Origin: Rotaria socialis | Taxonomy: Eukaryota > Rotifera > Eurotatoria > Philodinida > Philodinidae | DNA: 64,000 nucleotides | Reading direction: 5' to 3' | Assembly: GCA_905331475.1 (NCBI GenBank) | Contig: CAJNYU010004398.1 | Span: 1-64,000 of the forward strand | In this document: positions 38,856 through 50,249 of the stretch, piece by piece | How the letters are laid out: every line of letters starts with the position of its first letter | Numbering within the stretch: the first letter of the stretch is position 1 | Position numbers and translations under genes: made by a program | The notes under the pieces: generated by a model | Databases searched by the model: none | What the model saw: the letters and a program-made list of their open reading frames with translations, nothing else | What the model was told of the DNA's origin: nothing

Positions 38856-39436
38856 CATTTACAATTCAGGATAAGGATAAAGATTTAGTTTTTATGATTT
38901 ATAAAAGTTATAAATTGACTTGTGCGTGTGTGTGTGTGTGTAGACGCATATGACCGCCTTTCCTCACGGCCACACTTGTCGTGTTGTGTATGCGTGTAAG
39001 CTCGCGTATGTGCGCTTTTCCTCACACTCACACCCTTTTCTTTCTTGAGAATTCAGTTTGAAATCGAAAAGCCCATAGACTCGAAGCCCGATAAAGAAAT
39101 GCACTAACATCATGCAGCTGACATATGAAAAAAGATACATTTTGACATTAACAGCAAACCGTAACTGAGGAAACGTATCTCATATCGAATGCAAGATTAG
39201 TTGCAGAGACATTATCACTCGACTTTCGTGTCCATATTCGGATTCTGGACTAAACATAAAATACGTATGCGAATACGGCATTAAAAAGAACTCACTAACG
39301 ATTCAGCTAATTTACAAATTTTATAATTTATAATAACTTAGTCTAAATCTATTACAAAATTATAAATTGAAGCGATCTCTATTTTATAAATTATAAAAAT
39401 TAAATCTTTATCCTTATCCTGAAATATAAATGGCTG
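38856..39436. repeat. Complex inverted-repeat block, possible DNA-transposon relic
   Basis: The left arm (about 38856-38910, with aggataaggataaagattta) is repeated in inverse orientation on the right (about 39384-39436). A 30-bp unit with gatttataaaagttataaat occurs at 38819-38849 and again at 38890-38921, directly repeated. Diverged copies lie on the right side. Between the arms are a GT run (about 38923-38941) and a core richer in G and C than the surroundings. The nested structure suggests one inverted-repeat element with internal subrepeats, or two overlapping insertions. Confidence 0.5.
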
Positions 39437-40367
39437 CCAGTTTGACGATCTTTTGCTTTTGCTTTGGGACGATTTTCAAAGGGTCGCGATTTTTGTCGTT
39501 TATTTTCGAATTGTAAATGGTTATTCAGATATCGATTTATATTCGAAGTTGAACTAGACATCTCATGGTATAAAATATGAGAACAGTCATTGTATCTGAA
39601 TGGGAAGCATGGAAAAGTAGTTGAGTGCCAGAGAGTATTCGAATTTTGTCACGAGTTCATAACCGCTTTCTATAGGAAACAAGTCTTGTTGCGTCAGTTT
39701 GATTACTTGTTCTTTCTTCTGTAATTGCTATTCTCATCGTTTTTTTCTTATTTTATGAAAGAAAAAAGAAATATACATGTATATGAAGTTTTTTTGTGTT
39801 TTCCTGTTCATTGATTTGATTGTTCTGGTAACTCTGGCGGCTTGAAATGAGCATTAAAATGAGAAAAGTAGGTTGGATGTTCTTCTTCACTAGCTTCACT
39901 TAGGGACCAATTCCTTTGTTGCATGAGAAAAGTTAAAGAAGCTAGTTTTTATTATCTTTATCTCGATTTAGTTTTGCTTCTAATTGTTGAATATTTGATG
40001 AGAAATAAAGTGAAGGCAAGTTTTTTTTCTCTAATTTATATGATTAGTTATTCGGATAGTCATTGAAATATTCTACAGAGAAAAATAAATTAATAATTAC
40101 ACTTTAACACTTTTTTACTGCGTTCTATGATCACACGTGTTTTTATTATCGTCGTCGCCGTAAAATCGAACAATTTACTTTATTGGGATTTTCTTTTTTC
40201 GATTCAGTTCTACTCATGTAATTGCCGAATTTTCACAAGGAAAAACAAATATGAAGGGTAATTTTCTCCTTTTTTCTCCCACTATTGAGCTATTTTAAGA
40301 CCGTCGTCTCGTCAAAGCTCCAGTTATTCATGTTTATTTTTCATTCAATCTCTCGTTTTTATTTACT

Positions 40368-41354
40368 ATGAAATCTTCAATGAATTTAAAATGGATGCTG
40401 CTATTTGCTATTATTATTCTATCGTGTATTGCATATGTATTGGTGAGGCAGTATACAGAATCTAAGTCACAAATTTTTATGCCGATATCAACTATTTCCA
40501 ACATAACTTTTACAACAAGTAATAATACGAATGATAGACTACAAGTATCATGGTCTCCTCGTGATCCACCTGTATTAGATATTTTTGTTCGCACTTGGCG
40601 TGGTGATGGTCATTGGTTGATATATCTACTACGTTCAATTGAAAAATATGTACCACGTACACTCTATCGTAATATAATAATAACGTTTCCGTTCACTGAA
40701 ACCTCTTATTTTCAATCATATTTACCGTTCTTTTCTTTACCTATAAAATTAATACAAAGCAACGATGTTTATATTAAGAATGGTCCTAATAACGGTAGTT
40801 ATTACTCTCAAATGTATGTCAAATTTCATGCATATCAATACAGCGATGCTGATTTTTTTATTCATATGGATTCGGATACTATGTTTAAAGAACCTATTAG
40901 TCGACGAGATTTACTTGATGAACACAATAGAGTATATGTGAAGCGGGTGAAATTTGATACAATGGCAGCTAACTTCCGAGTTTGGCAAAAACCTGCAGAA
41001 AAAATATTATTAGAAAGTGTTCCATATGAGACTATGACAGGTTTTCCATTCGTTTTTCCACGTGATTTATATGAAAATACTATACGTCTTATTGAAAAAC
41101 GTCATAACAAGCCGATGCTTGCAGCTGTAAGATCAGTGCGGGATTTCATTGAATTTACCACATTGGGACATTATTTGATTACACATATGTCTAACAATAG
41201 ATGGGTAGACAATGATAATAAATCATCTAAAGTTGTTCAATCGTGGTCATGGGGAGGTTTTGGACCAACACAAGTGGCATGGTACGAATGCCTTCTAAGA
41301 GCGAAAGATAATAAAATGTGTCATCTGCAACCCTCTGCGACTGACCTACATTAA
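40368..41354 (+). CDS. Intronless type II membrane glycosyltransferase-like protein
   Basis: A 328-aa single-exon gene. The N-terminus is short and cytosolic-like, followed by a signal-anchor helix (about residues 9-26, MLLFAIIILSCIAYVLV), as in Golgi type II enzymes. An Asn-rich stem with several N-glycosylation sequons (NIT, NNT) follows. The catalytic-like domain begins near PVLDIFVRTWRGDGHW. A DxD-type motif, HMDSD (residues 166-170), would bind the metal and nucleotide sugar in a GT-A fold. Later come YVKRVKFDTM and GGFGPTQVAWYE near the C-terminus. I cannot name the family with certainty; it resembles uncharacterised GT-like proteins found in plants, fungi and bacteria. It is the only protein gene of ordinary size here without introns, among neighbours with 5-48 exons, which fits retroposition or horizontal gain. 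Confidence 0.7.
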   Translation: MKSSMNLKWMLLFAIIILSCIAYVLVRQYTESKSQIFMPISTISNITFTTSNNTNDRLQVSWSPRDPPVLDIFVRTWRGDGHWLIYLLRSIEKYVPRTLYRNIIITFPFTETSYFQSYLPFFSLPIKLIQSNDVYIKNGPNNGSYYSQMYVKFHAYQYSDADFFIHMDSDTMFKEPISRRDLLDEHNRVYVKRVKFDTMAANFRVWQKPAEKILLESVPYETMTGFPFVFPRDLYENTIRLIEKRHNKPMLAAVRSVRDFIEFTTLGHYLITHMSNNRWVDNDNKSSKVVQSWSWGGFGPTQVAWYECLLRAKDNKMCHLQPSATDLH

Positions 41355-42614
41355 GAGTGGTCTCTCATTTGTTCAATGCTGAGTGATTTCGTATTTTACT
41401 TTCATATATGAACACACTATCTTCCTCGATGTTTTGTTCTTCATATACAACGATTAATATACTACTCATCGGTATAAATAGAAAATGAACATATGCTAAG
41501 TTTAATCAGCAGAACAGGTGATTCAAATTATCGTGAAACAAAGTTTTTATGCATTCAGAGGATTTCATATTAGGTTTTTATCAGTGATGATCATTATGAA
41601 CAAAATTTCTCAGAATCAATACCGATAAATGTTTGTTAATGATATTGTAGTTTATGCATCGTTTCGATATAGCTTGTAATGAAAGGTCTAATAAAAATAT
41701 ATTTATGCGATAGTCATCATCATTAAAAGGATTGATCGTTCTCAGTTTTTTTTGACAAATACCATGATCTATTAATATGTATGATTTATTCATTAAAATC
41801 AGTATAGAACTTTAACCAAAATAGTAACAAACTATTCTAAAAATTATCGTTGACAATGATACATATTTAAGATTTTCAAAGATTCATTTAATAGTGAGCC
41901 ATCTTGTGAATGGTGACATGTTAAATTAACTATTTATTATGGTAGTAATCAAATTTCTGTAGCAGAATTGTCTTGGAAGTTATTTTCAGAGACACACAAC
42001 TGAAACGGCGATATTAATAATATAAGCTATCGCGTCAGTTATTTATTTTAACAGGGAATATAATCAACTTCGAATATTCTGTAGAATGAATCAAATGAAT
42101 CTTCAGCTATTTATTTATTTCTCATTGATTGAACATTGGTTACTGTTATTGCTGTTGTACCATTGTCCATGTGTGTATTGACTTGTTGATAGTTTATTAA
42201 ATATTTTCAGAGGCATATCTAACTCTTTAGAACATTCGACACAACAGTCTAAGTGTTTTCTTGTATTTATTCATCCACATCCTGATTCATGGTTAAGATC
42301 TCTATTTTAATCGTCTTCATATAAATCGATCAATAAATAAATAATTAATTATCATACTATATCTAGTTCGTTATTTTTTTAAATTTCAAATCTAGTGGTG
42401 CAGTGCGCTTCAAAGTCACTACAAATTGATTTTACGGATATACGTTATCTCATGATCCTAGAAAATATTCGAACCATTCTGTTTCGATATAGAGCGACCT
42501 CTGGTAATCTTAGGATAGCTTGTTGGTAAACAGCTGATATTTTTTTCTTATCCTACATTCTCGCCATAGATCATATATTCATGCTCTATATGAAATAGAA
42601 AGAAACCATTGACA
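41355..42614. other. Intergenic, no gene seen
   Basis: About 1.26 kb of AT-rich sequence between the glycosyltransferase-like gene and NPRL3. No exon chain and no repeats with clear ends. Confidence 0.5.
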
Positions 42615-45600
42615 ATGGCTCGTATAGTAGGTTATCTGTACTTTTTTTATTTTGTTTTTACCAATTATTTTGTTTTGTAACAGGAATTGGAAAAAGATCT
42701 TATAGCAATATTACTTGTCGTTGAAAGTGCTCATGACAAAAGCAGAGTGTTATATAAATATGAAGAAATCAAGACATACAAACAACTACGTAATTATATT
42801 TCTTTCCTATTAAGTATAACGTTAAATTTCATCTAAGACTTTTGTAGAGGAACCAACTAGTTTTTATACTCCTTATGCAGTAGTTATTGCTAAAGATTTT
42901 GATCCACCGAGGTAAATTAGTATGAAAAATAGAAAAGCAAACACATATATGAATTAATTTAGTGTTAAAGAAGAGGATGCATCTCGAAGTACATTTTTAA
43001 AGTAAGAATATCAATAATTTTATTTTTACTTTTTAATTATTATTTATTTGATTTAGTTTCGATGACACAACTCTTGCAATTCTAACTACTCCTTATTCCT
43101 ATGGCAGTCATGTCGAAGTACAAGTTGATGATGTTATTTTCGTTGGCCATACACTTCTTTTAGAAGGCAATCCAAATTTAAAATCATTTGCTATATTCTT
43201 TGCACTTCGAGTAATTTAAATAGGAAAATATTCATCTAAATTGGCATTAATATTTAATTATTGATAATTTAGGCAATTGCGAAAGCATCTGTTATATTAT
43301 CGTATCAAGACATGAGTAAACGTATTGGTACAGCAATACGTTGTGAAGAACGACGAGCATCATATTTAAATCAAGAATATTTAAAATTAATAAGTGTTAT
43401 CCAACAACATGAAGCTGAACCAAATGATCCATGTATATGATTGTTTTGAACTGCAAAGTATAATTTCTATTTTTACTTTGAATAGTAAATCGTTTACCAA
43501 ATGAAGAAAATACAAGAGAACGCGATCAAAAAGACAACAATAAAGAAATTTACATAATAATGGCTGAACAAAGTCCTTTAGCAGCAACTTTAAGACAGAT
43601 ATATATGGAGTAAATAGCTTGATTGAGCAAAAAAAAGAAAATACAAAGATTTTGATCGTTTCTGCTTAGTTTACAAGTATCCGGTGAAATAAATATATCA
43701 ATTAATAACTGGTTAAATGTTTCCTGCTGTTTACCACATCGATCAGTACCTATAAACTGCCCGTTAGAAACAGATTATTTTTTTAATGTGCTTTCAAATG
43801 CTGTAGACTATCTAAAGTAAGATATTTTTGTTTTTATTTCGTAGCATTATTGAACGATAGTTTTATGAAAACGAAATTCCCAGTGAAAAATTTTTTATGA
43901 TACATTAAATATATATAGAGCAAAAAAAAGGAAATTGATTTGTATGAGAATTTCATCAGAACACTCTCATAATCAATTTTTACGTTATTTATGAGAGTGA
44001 GGTAGATGTGTTCGATCGAATATCTCCATCCTACGACTGATATATGCTCACGAAATTTTGAAGAAAACAGTTCAAGTATATTACTGAGTTTCGACATCAA
44101 ATTACATCAATAATCAATGACAAAATAAGCAATATTACATAATGAAAGTATACATATAGAAATCTGGAAAAATCTTTTGATTCACTAAATATCTTACATA
44201 TTTTAACTAACAGCTAGTGTCTGCCTGTTGATATTAAAACAAATTCTGTAATTGTCACAAAATTCTACTTATGTTCGTACATAAATTGTATATGGTTGAT
44301 AGTCTAGCTAAATAAGTTCTCTCAACACTCCAATCCTAACATGAACAAATCAATGAATTAGTTCGAGTGATATTTAAATGATCGAAACAAATTATTAAAA
44401 TTAGTTATTATGACTCATCGTCTTCTCAAACTTAAGATCGAATCTATTGGGCAAACTATTCCTCATAAGATTTGAATTTCAAGTAAATTACCAGTTCCAA
44501 ATCTCTATTTACACGAATCTAGTATAAACAACCCGATGATAGATATCCGTTTGTTTATATATATATATATATATATATGGTTCATTATGACATGGTTATA
44601 GATAGATAATCGTTTTTTTATATATTTATTGAAGTAAACCTTCATTATATTTCTAGGCCCTATTATGGTTTATTGCTTGTAATAGATCCATTGGTATTGC
44701 TTGCTTCTTTACCAACGGATAGTTCACAAACATTAGTTACACTGATAAAAACTGTTCGTTCATCACATTCATTTTCTAGTTTATCACTAGACACTGGCAT
44801 ACAACTGTCTCAAGTTAGCTGTTTTGTTTTATACTTATTTTGATTCTAGAAATAATCATGTTTTTTTTGTTAAATTTTTTAGATCTATAGTCTAACAGCT
44901 CATTTACTGTTTTGGGGCCGAGCAAAAATTATCTATCCAATTGTTGAAGATAACATTTATATTATCTCACCTGATGCTGATTTATCCAAGTATATAAAAT
45001 AAAAATATGTTTACTAGACTCGTTTAATATGATTGAAAGAGAATACTATAATACACGTAGAATAGAAGTTCACACTTCACAATTTCTACAGTAGAGCCCT
45101 GCAGGGTGCACGTAACCTGGCCTGCCCTGCCCTGACAGGGCAGGCCAGGTTCTGAAATTTTTACAGAGCAGGTTACAGGTTGTCCATATCGTAACCTGTT
45201 AAGCTGAGATTAGTTTTGAACAATCGATATTTCCGGTATCTTTTAAAAAAAATTATGCATGAAGAAAGATGAATTTACCGAGACTAAAGCACTCATAATA
45301 TAAAAAATGATCGGCTATGATAGATTGCAGCTAGTTTTGTTTATTCGATACTTTTCTATTAGAAATCTTGAAGAAATTCAGCGTTATTTTTATCCGATTC
45401 AAATTTGAAGTACATATAATTAAATGTATTATAAATATTGATAGGAAATTTTGGATATTCCTCTATTTTAAAAATAGCAGGGCAAAGCACGGCCGGTTAC
45501 AGGTTACAATAGAAAGTGTTAGGGCATGGTACGCAAAAATGTTCACAGGACAGGGCAGGATCAGGTTACAAAAAATTTACAGGGCAGGTTACAGGTTATA

Positions 45601-47184
45601 AAAATCTTGCACCCTACAGCCCTCTATGCTACAGACACTGTTGCTTTATGATAAAGAAATATACATAGAATGAGAATCTCCCTATGATAATCATAACCAA
45701 TGACATAATGTTTCGTATTTTAAACGAATAATAGTTATTCAAATAACTGTTTACATATTTTTTTTCTTTTGTTAGGCGAGGATCTCTGTCGAAAATGTAT
45801 CACGAAACATTTCAAAATACATTGAATTATCCAACATTACAAGAAGCATTGGCTGAATATTCAGATGCCATTGCATTTCATGATCATGTACCACGTATTG
45901 AAGATGAAAACGAAAAGGTAAAACTCTATCCAACTAAATTAAAATAGAAAAATAACGATATCATATTTTTATTCTTCAGCATGAACGTCATCAATGTGTT
46001 GAATGGCTACTTCGCCATCGTTTGCTTGTTCAAGTTCATACTTATTTTTATCTTCTTTTACCAAATGATGATCGACACAACTTTAAAGATGAATTTAGAA
46101 AACTACGTTTACCTCCATCGCGAGCACCGCTTGTGAGAAATTTGTCTGAGATTACAACATTATGTAAGTTTTATTTTTTTCTAGAGGCGTTATCCGCATT
46201 CAACCGAAGGTTTCGGATCTTTGTCAAAACCTGAGCAATTTCATTTGTCTAGTGAAAATATCGATATACGAGGGAATACATCGAGTATAAATGGATTTGA
46301 AAATAATATGGGTAAAGAATCATTATTATTTTTTCTTTTCTCGATGCTTTGTTGTGATGAATGTTGTCTGTAAAAAATAGATATTGTTACAAGAGATTGA
46401 TAATGTAAAAATAAGAGAAGACGTATACAGTATTGCTCGCCATAGGTGTCATGTCCCATAATTGATAACAAAAGTACGGACGATTATTCAGTTGTTGAAC
46501 TACATTGTGACCATACAAATCGAAGTATTTATGATAAAAATGTATGCACTCTCTGATATTTTATCATATAAATATTCAATGTAAAAGAAAAACGATAATA
46601 TCGAAACTTGCTTCTTCCATTGATTCAGATCAAATGATAAATTTCTGATTATTTAATTTCAATTTATTCGAAATAAAGAATTCTTTTTTGTTTGTTTTAG
46701 CTTCATCTCCTATGCCAAGTGCATTATCATATGGATCTACTCATAATTCTAAATCAGCAGATACGATAAGAACCTCGAATAACACTAATCATGAGGATGT
46801 GTTTGCTTCAGGATCAGTGAGTAGTAGTACAACAGGAATCAGTAATCGAATATCATTACATTATCTTCCACAAATAACACAAGCTCTGCCAAATGAACGA
46901 GCCGAATATCGTCAACTGCTTGCATCAGCTATTAAAGATGCAAAAGAACAACATGTTGTTGATTTTCTAAGGTAAACATCTACCGTGATTATTCTATTCT
47001 TGATGTTAAATGTGTTTTAATTTTATTCAGGCTCATAAAATATCTCGATGGAACTTATCATCTAGAAGAAATAGCTTCACTTGAAAATATTTCACGTTTA
47101 CAAATATTAACAGTCCTAGAAAATTTTCAATCGATTGTTATTTCTGCTCTTCATCCAGATTCAAATCCTATCTTGCAAATTTAA
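42615..47184 (+). CDS. NPRL3: GATOR1 complex subunit NPRL3
   Basis: Fifteen exons (42615-42626, 42684-42789, 42848-42911, 42963-43001, 43057-43210, 43273-43432, 43486-43609, 43670-43816, 44657-44813, 44883-44989, 45776-45917, 45980-46132, 46185-46311, 46701-46971, 47031-47184) give 638 aa (human 569). The N-terminal longin-type region (SRVLYKYEE) leads to FAIFFALRAIAKASVI and IRCEERRASYLNQE, matching human VVFALRA and HEERRCQYLTRE. Then come INNWLNVSCCLPH, HLLFWGRAKIIYPI (human HLVYWGKAIIIYPL), a winged-helix segment WLLRHRLLVQVHTY, and a C-terminal block KYLDGTYHLEEI with a final FQSIVIS. GATOR1 (DEPDC5-NPRL2-NPRL3) is the RagA/B GAP that turns mTORC1 off when amino acids are short, at the lysosome. 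The exon 12 donor is gtgaga at 46133; a stronger-looking gtaagt at 46164 would break the frame. The first exon of only four codons (MARI) is the least certain part. Confidence 0.9.
44556..44578. repeat. TA dinucleotide microsatellite
   Basis: About eleven TA units inside the 840-bp NPRL3 intron between exons 8 and 9. Confidence 0.9.
45092..45626. mobile_element. hAT-like non-autonomous element in an NPRL3 intron
   Basis: A 535-bp insertion, markedly more GC-rich than its surroundings. Ends tagagccctgcagggtgca (45092-45110) and the complement of tgcaccctacagccctcta (45608-45626) match at 16 of 19 positions. Flanks ttctacag (45084-45091) and tgctacag (45627-45634) agree at 7 of 8, as for a hAT target duplication. 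Inside are many copies of AACCTG and GGCAGG words and a perfect 15-bp hairpin. No transposase. Confidence 0.75.
45115..45150. repeat. Perfect GC-rich hairpin
   Basis: Arms acctggcctgccctg (45115-45129) and cagggcaggccaggt (45136-45150) are exact inverted complements with a 6-base loop. The hairpin is subterminal in the hAT-like element, where transposase-binding repeats are often found. Confidence 0.9.
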
Positions 47185-48137
47185 TTAGATTGAAGGCGAA
47201 ACATTATATTTTTGCTTGAGTTTTTCTTCTGTATCTGTATCTATTTGAACAGTGATTTATTTTTTGTTACTTGCCACGTATTTTCTTTTTCTTTCAGATC
47301 GTTCTATGTATTATTTATTAAAGAAAAAAAAAGAAGGAAATATGCAGCTAAAAGTATTTTGATTGAAATCACGTCATTTTGGAACACAAATAAAAAAATA
47401 TGATCGATTAGAGAACATCTTTTAGTGTTGGCTTTATTGATTAAAGTCGATCAAAATAATCGTGACTCTAATTTTCTTTTGAATGATACTGCGATCAATT
47501 AGTCGAAATGTTTTTTTCACTGATTCGACAAACATACTGATACTCTAAATTGAGATCAATAGTACTTAGTACGAAAGTGCCCAGACAAACTATTTCTTTT
47601 GTTTACGATCCATCTTGAGTATCAGTAGAAAATCGAAAAGAAAAAAATTGATTCAAATCGATATTTTGCGCTGCTTACGAATAGTTGCCCTAGAGCTTTG
47701 TGGAGCTCATAAGTTACAAATCAAAACCAAATTTTTTGAGAAGTACTTAACTGAATTCCATAATGGATCGACCAGTAAAAATAAATGTTGTCTAGATAAA
47801 ATTTTCACTACTCGTTTATCTTATGATTTTATATTATAATTACAAGAATCGATATAACGCGTTGATTTTTCTATAGATTATTTCAAACAATATGGTCTAT
47901 TCAGAAGTCTGTATTCCTTTCATTTTGGTACTTTTTTAAGGCATTAAAGTCGATGGTAATGAATAGATAAATATCGATAGTTGATCGAATTATAAACGCC
48001 TTTTTGTAAATCGTAAATGGTTTGCACTAAATCGTAAGTAAAAACTACGATCAACTAACTTAAGAAAAAGTATTTGTTTGTATTGCATTATCATTTATGG
48101 TAAGGTTAGATCTCATATTTTAGATATTTAATATATT
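47185..48137. other. Intergenic, no gene seen
   Basis: 953 bp between NPRL3 and DXO. Short open frames (for example 47615-47839) show no domain or splice support. Confidence 0.5.
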
Positions 48138-50249
48138 ATGGCTAGTGCACAAATAAAAACGGATGGCACACATGAACTTGTAATCGAAGAAGAGGCTGGT
48201 ATAATTCAACGTAATATCCAACAAAATTCACCATCAACAAATGAAAAACGCAAGCAATACGAAGATAATCTAGTGGAGTCACCTAGAAAATGTATTCATA
48301 ATTCTGATGGAAATCGTTGTTTAATTAAAGAAAACAAGCAGTCTTCATTATCCGTACCATTTTGGAAGACTTTAAATCGTCAGCAATCATCATTTCAGTT
48401 TCAATCCAATCAAATTGGTTATTTTTCATTACTTAATCGAAAAGATGACAAAGAATGTTTTGAAGATAAACGTTATCTTCGTGGTAATATAAAAATTATC
48501 ATTATCTAGTCATTTTAATAATAGCAAATTTACAACTCAATTGTTCATGACTTTTGAGATATTCTAAGAGAGAGAAATCAACATTGAAATATGAAGTTTT
48601 CCATTGATTAAATGTTCAACTGGAAATCACACTAGTACTCGTACTACCTAAAGAACGATCTTTTTCGTTATTTTTTTCTGTTCTTACGGTTGAATACTAT
48701 GTCAGTTCATCAGTCTAGTATTGAGATGAATCTAAGATTAGCTGATCTATTATTCCGTTCAATAATTGGTTCCACATGTATTAAATATTAAAAATCATCA
48801 TTCCACTCGGAAGTAGAAATTCGTTGATCAGACAACTGTGTCCGTAACCGAGTAGATTAATTCACAAGATTCGGAATTTTAACTTGTTAGAATTTTGTTG
48901 ACTGTTCTACTAGAAACGAACTTGATCTCAAGAGGTATCTAATTTTCACATATGATATATCTATAAAATATTTTAGTTTACAAATATTCACTTCAAACAC
49001 TCAATGTTAATTTTGATTTGAAAGTTGGCGAATCAGATTTTAATTCTGAAGGGCAAAGCAAAAATATTGATGCAATGCTCTGGTGGACATCACGGCATAA
49101 ACAAGATATATTCAGAGATGATAAGTAAATATATTTGTTTTCTCAAATTCTCACTCTTTTGTGTGAAGAGGAATAGTTATATTATTCTTTTATCTTAGAT
49201 TTACATTTGATTTCCTTTCGTGGCGTGGTGTTCTTCGTCTTATTATGTTTTCAATTTTTGAAAAACATTCCGATTGGTTACTGGCTGTAATAAAATTTAA
49301 GAATGCTTTTTTTCTCTGCGAATATGTAACAGATATGCAAGTAAAAGACGAACAAAATATGACTCCTGAACATCGTTCATTTTGTTATTATGGTCATAAA
49401 TTCGAAGAATATGTTACTAAAAGTAAATATATGTTATTTGCATGTAATTCTCATCTTTTCTTTTCAGAACCTTTAGATAACACATCAACTGAACCTATCA
49501 CTCCTTCAACACAATTTGCTGGAGTATTTCAAGGAAATATTGGCTCGTACCGTTTATTGTATGGTGCTGAAATGGATTGTATCGTAGAACAATCATTATC
49601 AATGACTGAAAATATTGAACTTAAAATTTCCGCTGGGAAATCACTAAACGATCTACCATTTCAACAGTAAATACAACAATTTCGCGAATTAATTGAATGA
49701 ATGAATAATTAATTATTTGTTTTAGCAATCGTAAATTTGCTAAATGGTGGCTCCAATGTTTTCTTGTTGGTAATAAATATTCTTTTGTTTTGTTGTCAAA
49801 TGCAATCTAAGTATATATTAAAGGTATTAAAACAATGGTAATTGGTTTACGAGATAATAATGGTATTGTCAATAGTCTTGAACCACTAAGTATAGCAGAC
49901 ATTGAACGAGCAACAGTAATATTTCAATTTTAAGCTTAATTGATAAATAGAAACTATTTTGTCTTTATAGCATACATGGAATCGTTATTCATTTTTCAAC
50001 TTCTTTCTACTTTTTGCTCAATTTCTTAAAGAAAATGTTACAGATGAATACTCAATGAATCATAAGTAAATTAAATTATAAATGGATTATAAAAATTATA
50101 AATCATTTTTCTTTCTTTTTTCGCTCTTCTTATAAAGGGACGTTGTTCTATTTCGTTTCATACCATCTTCTCAAACAATAAGCATGACAAAGTCATCTGA
50201 TTCAAAATATCATTTTCTTCCTGATTGGTTTTACAATCAATTTATTTAA
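48138..50249 (+). CDS. DXO: Decapping exoribonuclease DXO/Rai1 family
   Basis: Eight exons (48138-48483, 48977-49124, 49199-49422, 49468-49666, 49726-49769, 49824-49915, 49971-50065, 50138-50249) give 419 aa (human DXO 396). The N-terminal 100 or so residues are low-complexity and poorly conserved. The core includes FLSWRGVLRLIM (human SWRGLLTKL), CYYGHKFEEYV (human YMGYKFEQYM), GAEMDCI with the metal-binding E-x-D, and ENIELKIS with the E-L-K catalytic motif. KWWLQCFLVG and VIGLRDNNGIVNSLE follow in family order. These enzymes remove incomplete, non-canonical (such as NAD or FAD) or absent caps from RNA 5' ends and then degrade the RNA 5' to 3'. All the metal-binding motifs I can place are intact. 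The animal paralogs DXO and Rai1 are hard to separate by eye. Confidence 0.9.

Larger units (their letters stand above)
35741..40367. other. 4.6 kb gene-poor stretch with inverted repeats
   Basis: No exon chain or long open frame. It contains a TA microsatellite (38077-38107), a 308-bp inverted-repeat element (38509-38816) and a complex inverted-repeat block (38856-39436) with a GT run and GC-richer core. The last few hundred bases presumably hold the promoter of the glycosyltransferase-like gene. Confidence 0.6.

Noticed and set aside
40334-40594. An 86-codon minus-strand frame.
   Set aside because: It is antisense to the start of the intronless glycosyltransferase-like gene, whose signal anchor and downstream motifs are convincing.
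46022-46234. An NPRL3 exon continuing past 46132 to the gtaagt at 46164.
   Set aside because: Reading through to that donor leaves a phase that meets a stop or breaks the frame in the next exon. The gtgaga donor at 46133 keeps phase 0 and a normal 52-bp intron.
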